From an uncultured Microbacteriaceae bacterium (lineage in GTDB: Bacteria; Actinomycetota; Actinomycetes; Actinomycetales; Microbacteriaceae): a stretch of 64,000 nt of DNA. Position 1 is the first letter of the stretch. Every line of letters starts with the position of its first letter. A program made the position numbers and the translations under genes. The notes under the pieces are model-generated. The model made no database searches. It saw only the letters and a list, made by a program, of their open reading frames with translations, and had not been told where the DNA came from. This document shows, one piece after another, positions 6,913 through 15,764 of this stretch. Location of the stretch: assembly GCA_903859205.1 (NCBI GenBank), contig CAIOLM010000042.1, positions 62,001 to 126,000 on the forward strand, given 5' to 3'.

Positions 6913-8097
6913 CTAGATGGTGACGGAGTCGTACACCGCGAGGGTCGCAGCGGCGATACTCTCCCATGAGAAGTGCGTGATGGCCCGTTGGCGAGCCGCC
7001 TGTCCCATTGTGGCCGCGCGAGTCTCATCGCTGAGGGCGTGCAGCAAGGTAGAGCTCAAGTCGCCGACGAACTTGGCAGGGTCTACGGGTGTACCGGTGC
7101 CATCCTGCACTTGGTTGATAGGAACGAGCCAGCCGGTCGTGCCATCGTCAACCACTTCAGGGATGCCCCCTGTTGCGGTTCCCACGACGGGGAGTCCACA
7201 GGCCATGGCTTCGAGATTCACGATTCCCAGAGGCTCGTAAACACTCGGACACACAAAGACCGTGCTTGCGGTAAGCACGGCACAAAGGTCGTGTTTGGGA
7301 AGGTGCTCCTCGATCCAAATCACGCCTTCGCGATCCTGCTGCAGCGCAGCAACCGCCGTCTGAACTTCGAGCATGATCTCGGGCGTATCAGGCGCACCTG
7401 CACACAAGATGATCTGCACGTTTGTTGGCAGGGTGGCTACTGCTTGAAGGAGGTACGGCAAACCCTTTTGGCGTGTGATTCGACCCACGAAGACCACTGC
7501 GGGACGAGATGCGTCGATCCCCCAGCGATCGAGAACGGTCGCGTCGTGTGTCGGCTTCCATGCGTCGCAGTCGATTCCGTTGTGGACCACGTGGACGCGC
7601 GAGGGATCAATGTCTGGGTAGCTTCGCAAGATGTCGGCGCGCATGCCCGCGCTGACAGCGATAACCGCGTCGGCACTTTCGAAGGCATTTTTCTCAATCT
7701 CACTTGAAATGCGGTAACCACCGCCGAGCTGCTCCGCTTTCCAGGGGCGCAGTGGCTCGAGGCTGTGAGCGGTAACCACATGGGGAATGCCGTGCAGTTG
7801 CTGGGAGAGACGACCGGCTTCGTTCGCGTACCACGTGTGCGAGTGCACGAGGGTTGCTCCGGCTGTATCTTGGGCCATCTGCAGGTCAACGCCCAGGGTC
7901 GACAAAACCGAGTTGGCTTGCACGAGTTCCGCCGGAACGGCGTACGCAGTGACATCAGCCTCGTCGCGAGGGGCTCCGAAACAGCGAACCTGCACCTCTG
8001 TGTTGACACGAAGGGCTCGCACGAGTTCTGCCACGTGAACACCTGCTCCCCCGTAGATTTCGGGCGGGTACTCCTTGGTCAGTAAATCAATGCGCAC
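6913..8097 (-). CDS. glgA: Glycogen synthase / ADP-glucose-dependent glucosyltransferase, actinobacterial type
   Basis: The 394-residue GT4-type protein starts RIDLLTKEYPPEIYGGAGVH, the hallmark of the actinobacterial GlgA family. It also has the donor motif VGRITRQKGLPYLLQA and the E-x7-E motif in PSVYEPLGIVNLEAMACG. The family uses ADP-glucose to extend alpha-1,4-glucan. In mycobacteria the ortholog (GlgM) is known to make maltose-1-phosphate from ADP-glucose and glucose-1-phosphate for the GlgE route, so either reaction is possible. It is divergent from glgC, which makes its donor. The start is GTG, with TAGAGT ending 6 bases before it. Confidence 0.93.
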   Translation of the reverse strand: MRIDLLTKEYPPEIYGGAGVHVAELVRALRVNTEVQVRCFGAPRDEADVTAYAVPAELVQANSVLSTLGVDLQMAQDTAGATLVHSHTWYANEAGRLSQQLHGIPHVVTAHSLEPLRPWKAEQLGGGYRISSEIEKNAFESADAVIAVSAGMRADILRSYPDIDPSRVHVVHNGIDCDAWKPTHDATVLDRWGIDASRPAVVFVGRITRQKGLPYLLQAVATLPTNVQIILCAGAPDTPEIMLEVQTAVAALQQDREGVIWIEEHLPKHDLCAVLTASTVFVCPSVYEPLGIVNLEAMACGLPVVGTATGGIPEVVDDGTTGWLVPINQVQDGTGTPVDPAKFVGDLSSTLLHALSDETRAATMGQAARQRAITHFSWESIAAATLAVYDSVTI

Positions 8098-8103
8098 GTG
8101 GGC

Positions 8104-8109
8104 ACTCTA
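8104..8109 (-). promoter_or_regulatory. -10 box TAGAGT of leaderless glgA
   Basis: The minus-strand TAGAGT ends 6 bases from the glgA GTG. It is separated by only 3 bp from the oppositely directed glgC -10 box. Confidence 0.55.
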
Positions 8110-8112
8110 GCG

Positions 8113-8118
8113 TAGGGT
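8113..8118 (+). promoter_or_regulatory. -10 box TAGGGT of leaderless glgC
   Basis: TAGGGT is 7 bases before the glgC ATG at 8126. Its -35 region would fall inside the glgA coding start. Confidence 0.55.
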
Positions 8119-8125
8119 AAAGCGC

Positions 8126-9367
8126 ATGGTGGGCAAGAAAGTCTTCGGTATCGTTCTCGCGGGTGGCGAAGGAAAGCGCCTCATGCCCCTGACTGAGGAC
8201 CGGGCAAAACCGGCCGTGCCTTTTGGGGGTCAGTACCGCCTCGTCGACTTTGCAATATCGAATCTGATCAACTCGAACCTGCGCCAAATTGTTGTGCTCA
8301 CTCAGTACAAGTCGCACAGCCTCGACCGGCACGTGTCCCAAACGTGGCGCATGTCAAGCTTGTTGGGCGCCTACGTGGCTTCTGTTCCCGCCCAACAGCG
8401 TTTGGGCAAGCGATGGTTTACCGGATCAGCCGATGCAATTCTGCAAAGTTTGAACCTCATTCGAGACGAAAAGCCCGACATCGTTGTCGTTGTTGGCGCT
8501 GACCACGTCTACCGTATGGACTTCGACCAGATGATTCAGGCTCACATTGACTCGGGGCGTCGGGCCACTGTGGCTGCTATCCGTCAACCGATCTCGATGG
8601 CCGACCAGTTCGGGGTCATCGAAATCGACGCGAGCGACCCGACCAAGATTGCGCGATTCCGCGAGAAGCCCAAGGATGCCGTTGGTCTGCCCGATAGCCC
8701 CAACGAAGTGCTTGTTTCTATGGGAAATTACGTCTTCGACGCTGACGCCCTGATTGAGGCCGTTGAGCTCGATGGCGCGCGCGCAGAGTCTTCGCACGAT
8801 ATGGGTGGCGACATCATCCCGCATTTCGTTGACCTTGACGAGGCGGGCGTTTACGACTTCAACCGCAACGTCGTGCCAGGTTCGACCGAGCGCGACCGCT
8901 ATTACTGGCGTGATGTTGGAACGATCGACTCGTTCTACGACGCGCACCTCGATCTCATCGCGGCGCTTCCGGTTTTCAATCTCTACAACATGGACTGGCC
9001 GATTTACTCGATGCTGGTCAACTCTCCCCCGGCAAAGTTTGTGCGAGATGACAGCGGCAACGTTGGCGAGGCAATCGATTCAATTGTTTCCCTGGGTTCG
9101 CTCATTCAAGGGGCGCACGTCGAGCGCTCGGTGTTAGGCCCGTGGATTCGAATTGAGTCCGGCGCTCGTGTTGCCGACTCGGTGGTCTTTGAGAACTGCG
9201 CTATCGGACGCAACGCGGAAATTCGTCGAGCCATTCTCGACAAGCAGGTCATCGTCGAAGAGGGCGCGCAGATCGGCGTCGATCATGACCGCGACCGCGC
9301 ACGAGGTTTTACGGTCACCGAATCCGGCATCACCGTTGTCGGCAAGGGAGTTCGCGTCACGCCATGA
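8126..9367 (+). CDS. glgC: Glucose-1-phosphate adenylyltransferase
   Basis: GlgC (413 residues) joins ATP and glucose-1-phosphate to give ADP-glucose, the committed step of glycogen synthesis. Visible features are the nucleotidyl-transfer loop [19 protein letters not shown], the sugar-phosphate region [10 protein letters not shown], the conserved [19 protein letters not shown], and a C-terminal left-handed beta-helix with hexapeptide-like repeats (from about residue 290). Length is normal for the family. The stop overlaps the serB start by 4 bases (ATGA), so serB is translationally coupled. Confidence 0.96.
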   Translation: MVGKKVFGIVLAGGEGKRLMPLTEDRAKPAVPFGGQYRLVDFAISNLINSNLRQIVVLTQYKSHSLDRHVSQTWRMSSLLGAYVASVPAQQRLGKRWFTGSADAILQSLNLIRDEKPDIVVVVGADHVYRMDFDQMIQAHIDSGRRATVAAIRQPISMADQFGVIEIDASDPTKIARFREKPKDAVGLPDSPNEVLVSMGNYVFDADALIEAVELDGARAESSHDMGGDIIPHFVDLDEAGVYDFNRNVVPGSTERDRYYWRDVGTIDSFYDAHLDLIAALPVFNLYNMDWPIYSMLVNSPPAKFVRDDSGNVGEAIDSIVSLGSLIQGAHVERSVLGPWIRIESGARVADSVVFENCAIGRNAEIRRAILDKQVIVEEGAQIGVDHDRDRARGFTVTESGITVVGKGVRVTP

Positions 9368-9996
9368 GTCGTCGTCTGGTGGTTCTCGATGTCGACAGCA
9401 CTCTCATTGAAAACGAGGTCATCGAGCTGTTGGCTGAAGTTGCAGGAACTCGTGCGCTCGTTGCCGAGGTGACAGAGCGAGCGATGCGCGGGGAATTGGA
9501 TTTCGCGCAAAGCCTTCGCGAGCGTGTGGCGACTCTTTCCGGCGTTCCTGTTGCGGCATTTGATGAGGTTCGCGCCCAGGTCAGAGTGACCTCGGGAGTG
9601 CCCGAGCTCATTGCTGCAGTTCACGCCGCCGGGGGTAAGGTCTGCGTGGTGTCGGGCGGATTCCACGAGATTCTTGACCCGCTCGCGCGGGAGCTCGGCC
9701 TGGACGACTGGAGAGCTAACCGACTTGAGGTGGAAAACGGTCTCTTGACCGGACGTGTTGACGGTCCGATTATTGACTCTCAGGCAAAGGCTGACTGGCT
9801 GCTGACCTGGGCTCGTGAAGGCGACTTTGACATCGACGCAACGGTTGCCATCGGCGACGGCGCAAATGACCTCAAAATGATGGAGGTAGCGGCCTTGTCA
9901 ATTGCTTTCGACGCTAAGCCCGTTGTCTCTGCGCAGGCCGACCACAGCATCACTACGCGCGAAATGCGCGAAGCAATTGCCCTGATTGGGCTTTAG
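9364..9996 (+). CDS. serB: Phosphoserine phosphatase
   Basis: The 210-residue HAD-family protein has motif [20 protein letters not shown] (DxDST, nucleophile Asp9), motif II around VVSGGFHEI, and motif [15 protein letters not shown]. These are all diagnostic for SerB, which makes serine from phosphoserine in the last step of the phosphorylated pathway. It lacks the N-terminal ACT domains of the longer SerB type. It is coupled to glgC by a 4-base overlap, and its end overlaps the convergent fabG by 4 bases. Confidence 0.93.
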   Translation: MSRRLVVLDVDSTLIENEVIELLAEVAGTRALVAEVTERAMRGELDFAQSLRERVATLSGVPVAAFDEVRAQVRVTSGVPELIAAVHAAGGKVCVVSGGFHEILDPLARELGLDDWRANRLEVENGLLTGRVDGPIIDSQAKADWLLTWAREGDFDIDATVAIGDGANDLKMMEVAALSIAFDAKPVVSAQADHSITTREMREAIALIGL

Positions 9997-10700
9997 TGGC
10001 CCATTCCTAGACCGCCGTCGACGGGGATAACTGCGCCGCTGATGTACCCGGCGTCATCTCCGGCAAGCCAAGCAACTACTTTTGCAACTTCGCTGGGCGC
10101 AGCGAAGCGGCCGGCCGGAATGTTGGCCTTGTACTGAGCTTGCTGCTCCTCTGGAAGCGCCGCGGTCATGTCTGTCTCGATGAATCCGGGGGCGACGACG
10201 TTTGCGGTGATGCCACGGGACCCGAGTTCGCGTGTCAGTGAACGCGCCATTCCGACCAAAGCGCTCTTTGAAGACGAGTAGTTGACCTGGCCGGCCGAGC
10301 CGTAAAGGCCAACGACTGAGCTAATCAGAATGATGCGCCCGAATTTGGCCTTGAGCATGCCTTTGGCGGCACGCTTGACGACCTTGAAAGCACCTCCCAG
10401 GTTGGTGTCGACGACGGAATCGAAGTCTTCGTCGCTCATCCGAAGGATCAGTGTGTCTTTAGTGATGCCCGCGTTTGCCACGAGCACCTCAACAGGGCCG
10501 AGTTGCGCTTCCACCTGCTCGAAAGCGCGGTCGAGACTCTCGCCATCGGTGACGTCGGCAATCACGGTCAACGAACCCTCGGGACCTTTGCCGGAACGGG
10601 CAGTCACGGCTACGCGATGCCCCTGTGAAATGAACTCCTCAGCTAGCGAATAGCCGATTCCGCGGTTTCCGCCGGTAATGAGAACGGTGCGTGCGGTCAT
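9993..10700 (-). CDS. fabG: 3-oxoacyl-ACP reductase, short-chain dehydrogenase
   Basis: The 235-residue Rossmann protein has the cofactor loop TGGNRGIGYSLAEEF, the NAG motif VANAGITKDTL, the catalytic Ser-Tyr-Lys (ISSVVGLYGSAGQVNYSSSK), and the C-terminal [10 protein letters not shown] that is typical of FabG/MabA proteins. It likely reduces beta-ketoacyl-ACP in fatty acid synthesis using NADPH. The start at 10700 has a strong GGAGGAACC ribosome site, and a 12-codon upstream extension is not favoured. It is not next to other fab genes, so a different ketone substrate cannot be excluded. Confidence 0.85.
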   Translation of the reverse strand: MTARTVLITGGNRGIGYSLAEEFISQGHRVAVTARSGKGPEGSLTVIADVTDGESLDRAFEQVEAQLGPVEVLVANAGITKDTLILRMSDEDFDSVVDTNLGGAFKVVKRAAKGMLKAKFGRIILISSVVGLYGSAGQVNYSSSKSALVGMARSLTRELGSRGITANVVAPGFIETDMTAALPEEQQAQYKANIPAGRFAAPSEVAKVVAWLAGDDAGYISGAVIPVDGGLGMGH

Positions 10701-10757
10701 GGTTCCTCCACGGGTCTGTGCCCACCTAGAAAGCAAGAGCGGGCCTCTGTCTGAAGA

Positions 10758-10763
10758 AGTTTA
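10758..10763 (-). promoter_or_regulatory. -10 box TAAACT for fabG
   Basis: TAAACT on the minus strand would give a leader of about 50 bases ending at the GGAGG ribosome site of fabG. It stands 4 bp from an opposite -10 box for the DUF3099 gene. Confidence 0.4.
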
Positions 10764-10767
10764 GCCG

Positions 10768-10773
10768 TAGGCT
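10768..10773 (+). promoter_or_regulatory. -10 box TAGGCT for the DUF3099-SURF1 unit
   Basis: TAGGCT on the plus strand would give a leader of about 37 bases containing the AAGGG ribosome site before the ATG at 10817. Confidence 0.4.
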
Positions 10774-10816
10774 TGGAATCCCACTGAAGGTTCTCCGTTG
10801 CACTGCAAGGGTCCAG

Positions 10817-11110
10817 ATGAAAAAGACAGTTCAGAACGCCACGTCGCTTCCCGCGGCCCCCATGGACGAGCGTCGTGTCCGGGTAATCAAGTACTCGGTA
10901 GCAATGGCCGTTCGAATGGTCTGCATCATTCTCATGCTCTTTGTCCAGGGTTGGTGGCTTCTCATCTTCGCCGCCGGTGCGATTTTCTTGCCCTACTTCG
11001 CGGTGATCATCGCAAACGCCAGCGTCAACCCGCCCGGCAACGACGTTGCGCGCCCGGGAGGTCTCGTTCCCCTCGTGGTAGGCGACCCGAAGTCGGACTC
11101 CGCCGCGTAG
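10817..11110 (+). CDS. DUF3099 family small membrane protein
   Basis: The 97-residue protein has a short basic N-terminus (DERRVRVIKYSVAMAVR) and two adjacent membrane helices (about residues 28-45 and 47-65), then a soluble tail. This matches DUF3099, a small actinobacterial family of unknown function that often sits beside fabG-like and SURF1 genes. An AAGGG ribosome site lies 5 bases before the ATG. Its stop is one base from the SURF1 start, so the two are probably cotranscribed. Confidence 0.8.
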   Translation: MKKTVQNATSLPAAPMDERRVRVIKYSVAMAVRMVCIILMLFVQGWWLLIFAAGAIFLPYFAVIIANASVNPPGNDVARPGGLVPLVVGDPKSDSAA

Positions 11111-11111
11111 C

Positions 11112-11942
11112 GTGACCAAAGTTCCATCGCCGGGCGTGTCCGGGAAGCCAGCGTCAGCGGCCCCTCAGGGGCGTCGCTGGATCGGCTACGTGGTGCTCGT
11201 CGTCGTATTTGCTCTCGCTTGTATCGCCCTGAGCCAGTGGCAGTTTGCTCGTCGCGAGGAGGCGGCCGCGAACATTGCCCGCGTTGAGAAGAACTATGAC
11301 GCTCCCGCGGTTGCGTTGAGTGGACTGCTCGCACCCGACGAGGCGCTTCCGAATGACGAGAAGTGGCGTCCCGTGACGGTCACAGGTTCGTACCTCGCCG
11401 ACAAGCAACTTCTTGTACGCAATCGGTCCCTCGACGGTGAACCAGGGTTCGACATCCTGACGCCTTTTGTCACCCTTTCCGGAGATGTCTTCGTCATTGA
11501 CCGCGGTTGGGTGGCAGGCCCCCTCAAACCGCTGTCTCAAGTCGTTGCAGCCCCGACGGGTGTTGAGACGGTGACCGCCCGTCTGGTGCCGTCTGAGCCC
11601 GCACTTGCCGGGCAGTCAGACACGACGGAGTCGGTAGCGACGGTGAACCTACCCAACGTCTCGAAGCGATGGTCGCAAGCGACCTACACGGGCGCCTATG
11701 GCCTGCTGGTGAGCGAAGTGCCCGAGGCTCCGGCTGGTCGTTCGGCGATTAAGCCAGACCTCACTGAGGGAAATCATCTGAGCTACGCCCTGCAGTGGAT
11801 CGCGTTCGCTCTGTTAGGTTTCGTGGGCCTCTTCTGGGCGATTAGGAACGAGCGTCGCGCACGTAGCGGAAAACAACCAAGACGAGCTCGCATTGACGCT
11901 GATGCCCAGGCCGAAGATGCCCTCCTGGATGCCGACTCCTAG
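11112..11942 (+). CDS. SURF1 family cytochrome oxidase assembly protein
   Basis: The 276-residue protein has two membrane helices, one near the N-terminus (about 19-37, WIGYVVLVVVFALACIALS) and one near the C-terminus (about 225-245), flanking an extracytoplasmic domain. The family pattern is visible in LSQWQFARREE, WRPVTVTGSYLADKQLLVRN, GFDILTPFV and FVIDRGWVAG. SURF1 helps insert heme A into cytochrome c oxidase, which fits the heme A genes ctaA and ctaB further right. It starts with GTG one base after the DUF3099 stop. Confidence 0.88.
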   Translation: MTKVPSPGVSGKPASAAPQGRRWIGYVVLVVVFALACIALSQWQFARREEAAANIARVEKNYDAPAVALSGLLAPDEALPNDEKWRPVTVTGSYLADKQLLVRNRSLDGEPGFDILTPFVTLSGDVFVIDRGWVAGPLKPLSQVVAAPTGVETVTARLVPSEPALAGQSDTTESVATVNLPNVSKRWSQATYTGAYGLLVSEVPEAPAGRSAIKPDLTEGNHLSYALQWIAFALLGFVGLFWAIRNERRARSGKQPRRARIDADAQAEDALLDADS

Positions 11943-11944
11943 GT

Positions 11945-13543
11945 CTACGCCAGCGAAATAAGTTCCAAGTACTCGGGGTTCCAGATGTCTTCTTGCCCCT
12001 CGGGCATAATGAGCACGCGCTCGGGGTTGAGCGCTTCGACCGCTCCCTCATCATGGCTCACCAAGACAACGGCTCCTTTGTACTCGGCAAGCGCGCCGAG
12101 AATTTCTGCACGGCTAACCGGGTCGAGGTTGTTTGTGGGCTCGTCAAGGAGCAACAAGTTTGCACTGCTGACCACGAGCATCGCGAGAGCGAGGCGGGTC
12201 TTTTCGCCACCGGAAAGCACGCCCGCGGGCTTCGTAACGTCGTCGCCCGAGAACAAAAAGCTGCCGAGCACCTTGCGCGCCTCGGTTTCGGTCAGGTGCG
12301 ACGAAACCGAGACCATGTTTTCTAGCACGGAGCGCTTGACGTCGAGCGTCTCGTGTTCCTGGGCGTAGTAGCCAATCTTGAGACCGTGGCCTGGTTCGAG
12401 TAAACCGGTGTCGGGCTGGTCGACTCCCCCAAGGATGCGAAGAAGCGTTGTCTTGCCGGCACCGTTCAGCCCGAGGATGACCACGCGTGACCCCCGGTCG
12501 ATGGCCAAATCGACGGCGGTAAAGATCTCGAGCGACCCGTATGACTTGGAAAGGTTGCTCGCCATGAGAGGAGTCTTGCCACAGGCTGCAGGCTCCGGAA
12601 ACCGCAACTTGGCAACGCGGTCACTCATGCGCACCTCTTCAAGGCCCGAGAGCAATGCCTCGGCGCGCTTGGCCATTTGCTTTGCGGCAACGGCGCCAGA
12701 TGCCCGCGCACCCATCTTGGCGGCTTGCAGTTGCAGTGTGCTTGCCTTCTGCTCGGCATTAGCGCGCTCGCGCTTTCGGCGTTCCTCGTCTGTCTCGCGC
12801 TGGCGCAAGTAGTGTTTCCAGCCCATGTTGTAAATATCGATGACCTGACGATTCGCGTCGAGGTAAAAAACGCGATTGACGGTCTCTTCAACGAGGTCAA
12901 CATCGTGGCTGATGATGATGAGCCCCCCGGAGTACCCCTTGAGAAACTCCCGAAGCCATCCGACGCTGTCTGCGTCGAGGTGGTTTGTGGGCTCGTCAAG
13001 GAGCATTGTGTCGGCGCCCGAGAACAGAATTCGTGCGAGTTCAATGCGGCGACGCTGACCGCCGGAAAGCGTCTTCAACGGCTGGTCAAGAATGCGGTCG
13101 GGAAGCTTGAGATTGCTGGCGATGACGGCCGCTTCGGCTTCGGCCGCGTATCCGCCGAGCGCCAAAAAGCGGTCTTCGAATGTTGAGTAAGACTTCATGG
13201 CTGCTTCACTGACTGCGGGGTCAGGGTCGGCCATGTTCTCGGTAGCCTCGCGCATTCCGATGGCAATAGAGCCGAGGCCACGGGCATCGAGGATGCGAGT
13301 GCGAGCGAGCATCTCAGGGTCACCGGTTCGCGGATCCTGAGGCAGATAGCCAATCTCGCCGCCGCGTTCGACCTTGCCCCCAGAAGCCTGACCATCACCG
13401 GCGAGGATTTTAGTCAGTGTCGTTTTGCCTGCACCATTGCGACCGACAAACCCGATTTTGTCGCCCGGCGAGACTCGAAACGTAACCTCGCTCATGAGCA
13501 GCCGGGCGCCGACGCGCAGCTCTAAATCAGTAACGGCAAGCAC
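11945..13543 (-). CDS. ABC-F family ATPase
   Basis: The 532-residue protein has two ABC domains on one chain joined by a charged linker of about 80 residues and no membrane segments, as in ABC-F proteins that act on ribosomes. Domain 1 has GRNGAGKTTLTKIL, LSGGQRRRIELARIL and LLDEPTNHLD; domain 2 has GLNGAGKTTLLRIL, LSGGEKTRLALAML and LLDEPTNNLD. The linker (EEVRMSDRVAKLRFPEP) matches the actinobacterial housekeeping group. The GTG at 13543 is chosen because family members start with xLAVTDLELRVGARLL; an in-frame ATG at 13648 would add 35 unusual residues. The end is close to the convergent SURF1 gene. Confidence 0.88.
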   Translation of the reverse strand: MLAVTDLELRVGARLLMSEVTFRVSPGDKIGFVGRNGAGKTTLTKILAGDGQASGGKVERGGEIGYLPQDPRTGDPEMLARTRILDARGLGSIAIGMREATENMADPDPAVSEAAMKSYSTFEDRFLALGGYAAEAEAAVIASNLKLPDRILDQPLKTLSGGQRRRIELARILFSGADTMLLDEPTNHLDADSVGWLREFLKGYSGGLIIISHDVDLVEETVNRVFYLDANRQVIDIYNMGWKHYLRQRETDEERRKRERANAEQKASTLQLQAAKMGARASGAVAAKQMAKRAEALLSGLEEVRMSDRVAKLRFPEPAACGKTPLMASNLSKSYGSLEIFTAVDLAIDRGSRVVILGLNGAGKTTLLRILGGVDQPDTGLLEPGHGLKIGYYAQEHETLDVKRSVLENMVSVSSHLTETEARKVLGSFLFSGDDVTKPAGVLSGGEKTRLALAMLVVSSANLLLLDEPTNNLDPVSRAEILGALAEYKGAVVLVSHDEGAVEALNPERVLIMPEGQEDIWNPEYLELISLA

Positions 13544-13656
13544 GCGAGATATCCAGACATAAGGGGCCGAACCAAACGCGACCGGGGGTACTTGAATAGT
13601 ATATTTGGCATACCGGCGTGAGATTCGCGGCCGGTCCACTTCTCTCAAGGAGACAC

Positions 13657-14286
13657 GTGTCTACTGCCATCTCTGCACCTCGTCCGGTCCTCGTAGACCG
13701 ACTCGGTGCCACCTCGGTTCTCACGAACGCCGCATACGTTGTTGGTGGTGTTGCCCTTATCGCTGGCGCCGCACAAATTCAGATTCCCATGTGGCCAGTG
13801 CCCATGACCGGTCAGACGTTCGCCATTCTGCTGGTCGGTGCGTCGCTTGGTCTCGTTCGCGCTGTCATCACTTCGGTTCTGTACGTTGCTCTTGCAGTTG
13901 CCGGTCTGCCGATTCTCGCTGCTCAGACGGCCGAGAACGGAACTTCGTTCCACACCACCGGTTGGGCTGTCTTTGGTCTTCCGACGTTCGGCTACCTCGT
14001 CGGTTTCATCCTGGCTTCGGTTGCTTTGGGTTGGCTTGCTGAGCGCCAGTGGGACCGCAAGGTCCTCAAGGCCGTTGTGAGTTTCCTCATTGCTGAGGTC
14101 ATCATTTACGCCGTGGGTCTTCCGTGGCTGGGTTCGTACCTCGCTCAGGTTGGCGACCCCCAGCCCGTCGCTGACGCGTTCAAGTTCGGTCTGACCCCGT
14201 TCATCATCGGCGACCTGGTCAAGGCCGTAGCTGCTGGTGCGCTGCTCCCCCTCGCGTGGAAGCTCGTGAACCGCAAGCAGTCCTAA
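13657..14286 (+). CDS. bioY: Biotin ECF transporter S component BioY
   Basis: The 209-residue protein has about six membrane helices and the BioY hallmarks AQIQIPMWPVPMTGQTFAIL and FGLPTFGYLVGFILA. It binds biotin and works with an energy-coupling module (EcfA/EcfT) encoded elsewhere. No biotin synthesis gene is nearby, so uptake may be the main source. The GTG at 13657 has an ideal AAGGAG ribosome site 6 bases upstream; an earlier ATG at 13618 lacks one and is rejected. A strong hairpin terminator follows. Confidence 0.92.
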   Translation: MSTAISAPRPVLVDRLGATSVLTNAAYVVGGVALIAGAAQIQIPMWPVPMTGQTFAILLVGASLGLVRAVITSVLYVALAVAGLPILAAQTAENGTSFHTTGWAVFGLPTFGYLVGFILASVALGWLAERQWDRKVLKAVVSFLIAEVIIYAVGLPWLGSYLAQVGDPQPVADAFKFGLTPFIIGDLVKAVAAGALLPLAWKLVNRKQS

Positions 14287-14299
14287 CTACTGCTCAAGC

Positions 14300-14331
14300 A
14301 AATGGCCCCTCGAAAGAGGGGCCATTTCTTT
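14300..14331 (+). terminator. Rho-independent terminator of bioY
   Basis: A perfect 12-bp stem (AAATGGCCCCTC) closes on a GAAA tetraloop and is followed by CTTTT. It lies between the convergent bioY and sufT genes. Confidence 0.88.
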
Positions 14332-14344
14332 TGCTCAGAATCAG

Positions 14345-14677
14345 TTAGATGCTGAAACCGAGTGCGCGCATCATTTCGCGCCCATCATCGGTAATCTTCT
14401 CTGGGCCCCACGGTGGCATCCAGATCCAGTTGATTCGGAATTTGTCAGCGTGCCCATCGAGACACTGCCCAATTTGTTCTTCGATTACGTCGGTAAGGGG
14501 GCAGCCGGCGCTGGTGAGCGTCATTTCAACGATGAGGGCGTCATTGTCGACATCCCAGAGCAGGTTGTAGATCAAGCCAAGGTCGACGATGTTTACACCG
14601 AGTTCGGGGTCGACGACCTCTTTGAGTGCCTCGATGAACTCGTTATAGCGCTCGTCGCTCAGAGAGGTGGTGTTCAC
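14345..14677 (-). CDS. sufT: SufT-like metal-sulfur cluster biosynthesis protein (DUF59/MIP18)
   Basis: This 110-residue single-domain protein has the MIP18 signature VVDPELGVNIVDLGLIYNL and the TSAGCPLTD cysteine motif. SufT-type proteins help mature Fe-S proteins together with the SUF machinery. It is the last gene of the suf operon; its GTG start shares one base with the sufC stop (TAGTG), which shows tight coupling. No other domain is fused to it. Confidence 0.9.
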   Translation of the reverse strand: MNTTSLSDERYNEFIEALKEVVDPELGVNIVDLGLIYNLLWDVDNDALIVEMTLTSAGCPLTDVIEEQIGQCLDGHADKFRINWIWMPPWGPEKITDDGREMMRALGFSI

Positions 14678-15435
14678 TACGCGGTGGCCTCTACGTAACG
14701 GTCGTACCCCTCAGCTTCCAGGCGGTCAGCGAGCTCTGGCCCGCCTTGCTCGGCTACCTTGCCAGCGACGAACACGTGCACGAAGTCAGGCTTGATGTAG
14801 CGAAGGATGCGTGTGTAGTGCGTGATCAGCAGGACGCCCAGGCCAGTGTTCTCTTTCGCGCGATTGACGCCCTCAGACACAATCTTGAGTGCGTCAACGT
14901 CGAGTCCTGAGTCGGTCTCGTCGAGGACGGCAATCTGGGGCTTCAAGAGTTCCAGCTGCAGAATCTCGTGGCGCTTCTTTTCTCCACCCGAGAAGCCCTC
15001 GTTGACGTTGCGCTCGGTGAAAGACGAGTCCATCTTGAGGTTTGTCATAGCAGTTTTGACGTCGCCGACCCACTGGCGCAATGCCGGAGCAGTTCCTTCG
15101 ATGGCGGTCTTCGCGGTCCTCAAGAAGTTGGAGACGGTCACACCGGGAATTTCAACCGGGTACTGCATAGCTAAGAAAAGGCCGGCTTTCGCGCGCTCGT
15201 CGACTGACATTTCAAGGACATCTGCGCCGTCAAGCGTGATGGAGCCAGAGTCGACCGTGTAGCGCGGGTGGCCAGCAATTGTGTAAGCCAGCGTTGACTT
15301 GCCAGAACCATTCGGCCCCATGATGGCGTGGGTTTCACCCGAGCAGATGGTCAGGTCGACGCCGCGGAGGATCTGGCGAGTCCCCTGGTCGGTCTCAACG
15401 CTGACGTGCAAATCGCGGATTTCAAGAACAGCCAT
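14677..15435 (-). CDS. sufC: Fe-S assembly ATPase SufC
   Basis: The 252-residue cytosolic ABC ATPase has Walker A MGPNGSGKSTLAYTIAG, the SufC-specific signature FSGGEKKRHEILQLELLKP, and Walker B IAVLDETDSGLDVDAL. It powers the SufBCD scaffold that builds Fe-S clusters. The ribosome start is 2 bases after the upstream Rieske gene. Order and spacing place it in the sufB-sufD-Rieske-sufC-sufT operon. Confidence 0.97.
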   Translation of the reverse strand: MAVLEIRDLHVSVETDQGTRQILRGVDLTICSGETHAIMGPNGSGKSTLAYTIAGHPRYTVDSGSITLDGADVLEMSVDERAKAGLFLAMQYPVEIPGVTVSNFLRTAKTAIEGTAPALRQWVGDVKTAMTNLKMDSSFTERNVNEGFSGGEKKRHEILQLELLKPQIAVLDETDSGLDVDALKIVSEGVNRAKENTGLGVLLITHYTRILRYIKPDFVHVFVAGKVAEQGGPELADRLEAEGYDRYVEATA

Positions 15436-15437
15436 GT

Positions 15438-15764
15438 CTAGATCTCTTTCGTAACGGTCGGGTCGATAAAGATGTTTCCGTCGCGTTCGGCGACGACGAA
15501 TACGGGAACGGGCTCGTAAGCAGGAAGCGTGAGCGGCTTGCCCGTGGTGAGCTCAAATTTGGATCCGTGTGCCCAACACTCGAGCGTGCCGTCTTCGACG
15601 AAACCTTCGGCCAGCGAGATGTCGCCGTGCGTGCAGGTGTCGCCAATAGCGTGCACAGCTCCGGTCGAGTCGAGCACAAGTGCAATGGGAATTCCGCCCA
15701 CGACAGCTCGATGTGCCTGGTCTTGCACGAGCTGGTCGCGACCAACAACGAGTTCTTCAGCCAT
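15438..15764 (-). CDS. Rieske [2Fe-2S] ferredoxin-like protein of the suf operon
   Basis: The 108-residue protein consists of one Rieske domain. The cluster ligands appear as CTHGDISL and CWAHGSKF, each giving Cys-x-His, as in dioxygenase-type ferredoxins. Actinobacterial suf operons often carry such a gene between sufD and sufC; it may deliver electrons during cluster assembly, but this is inferred from context. Its ATG shares a base with the sufD stop (TAATG). Confidence 0.9.
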   Translation of the reverse strand: MAEELVVGRDQLVQDQAHRAVVGGIPIALVLDSTGAVHAIGDTCTHGDISLAEGFVEDGTLECWAHGSKFELTTGKPLTLPAYEPVPVFVVAERDGNIFIDPTVTKEI

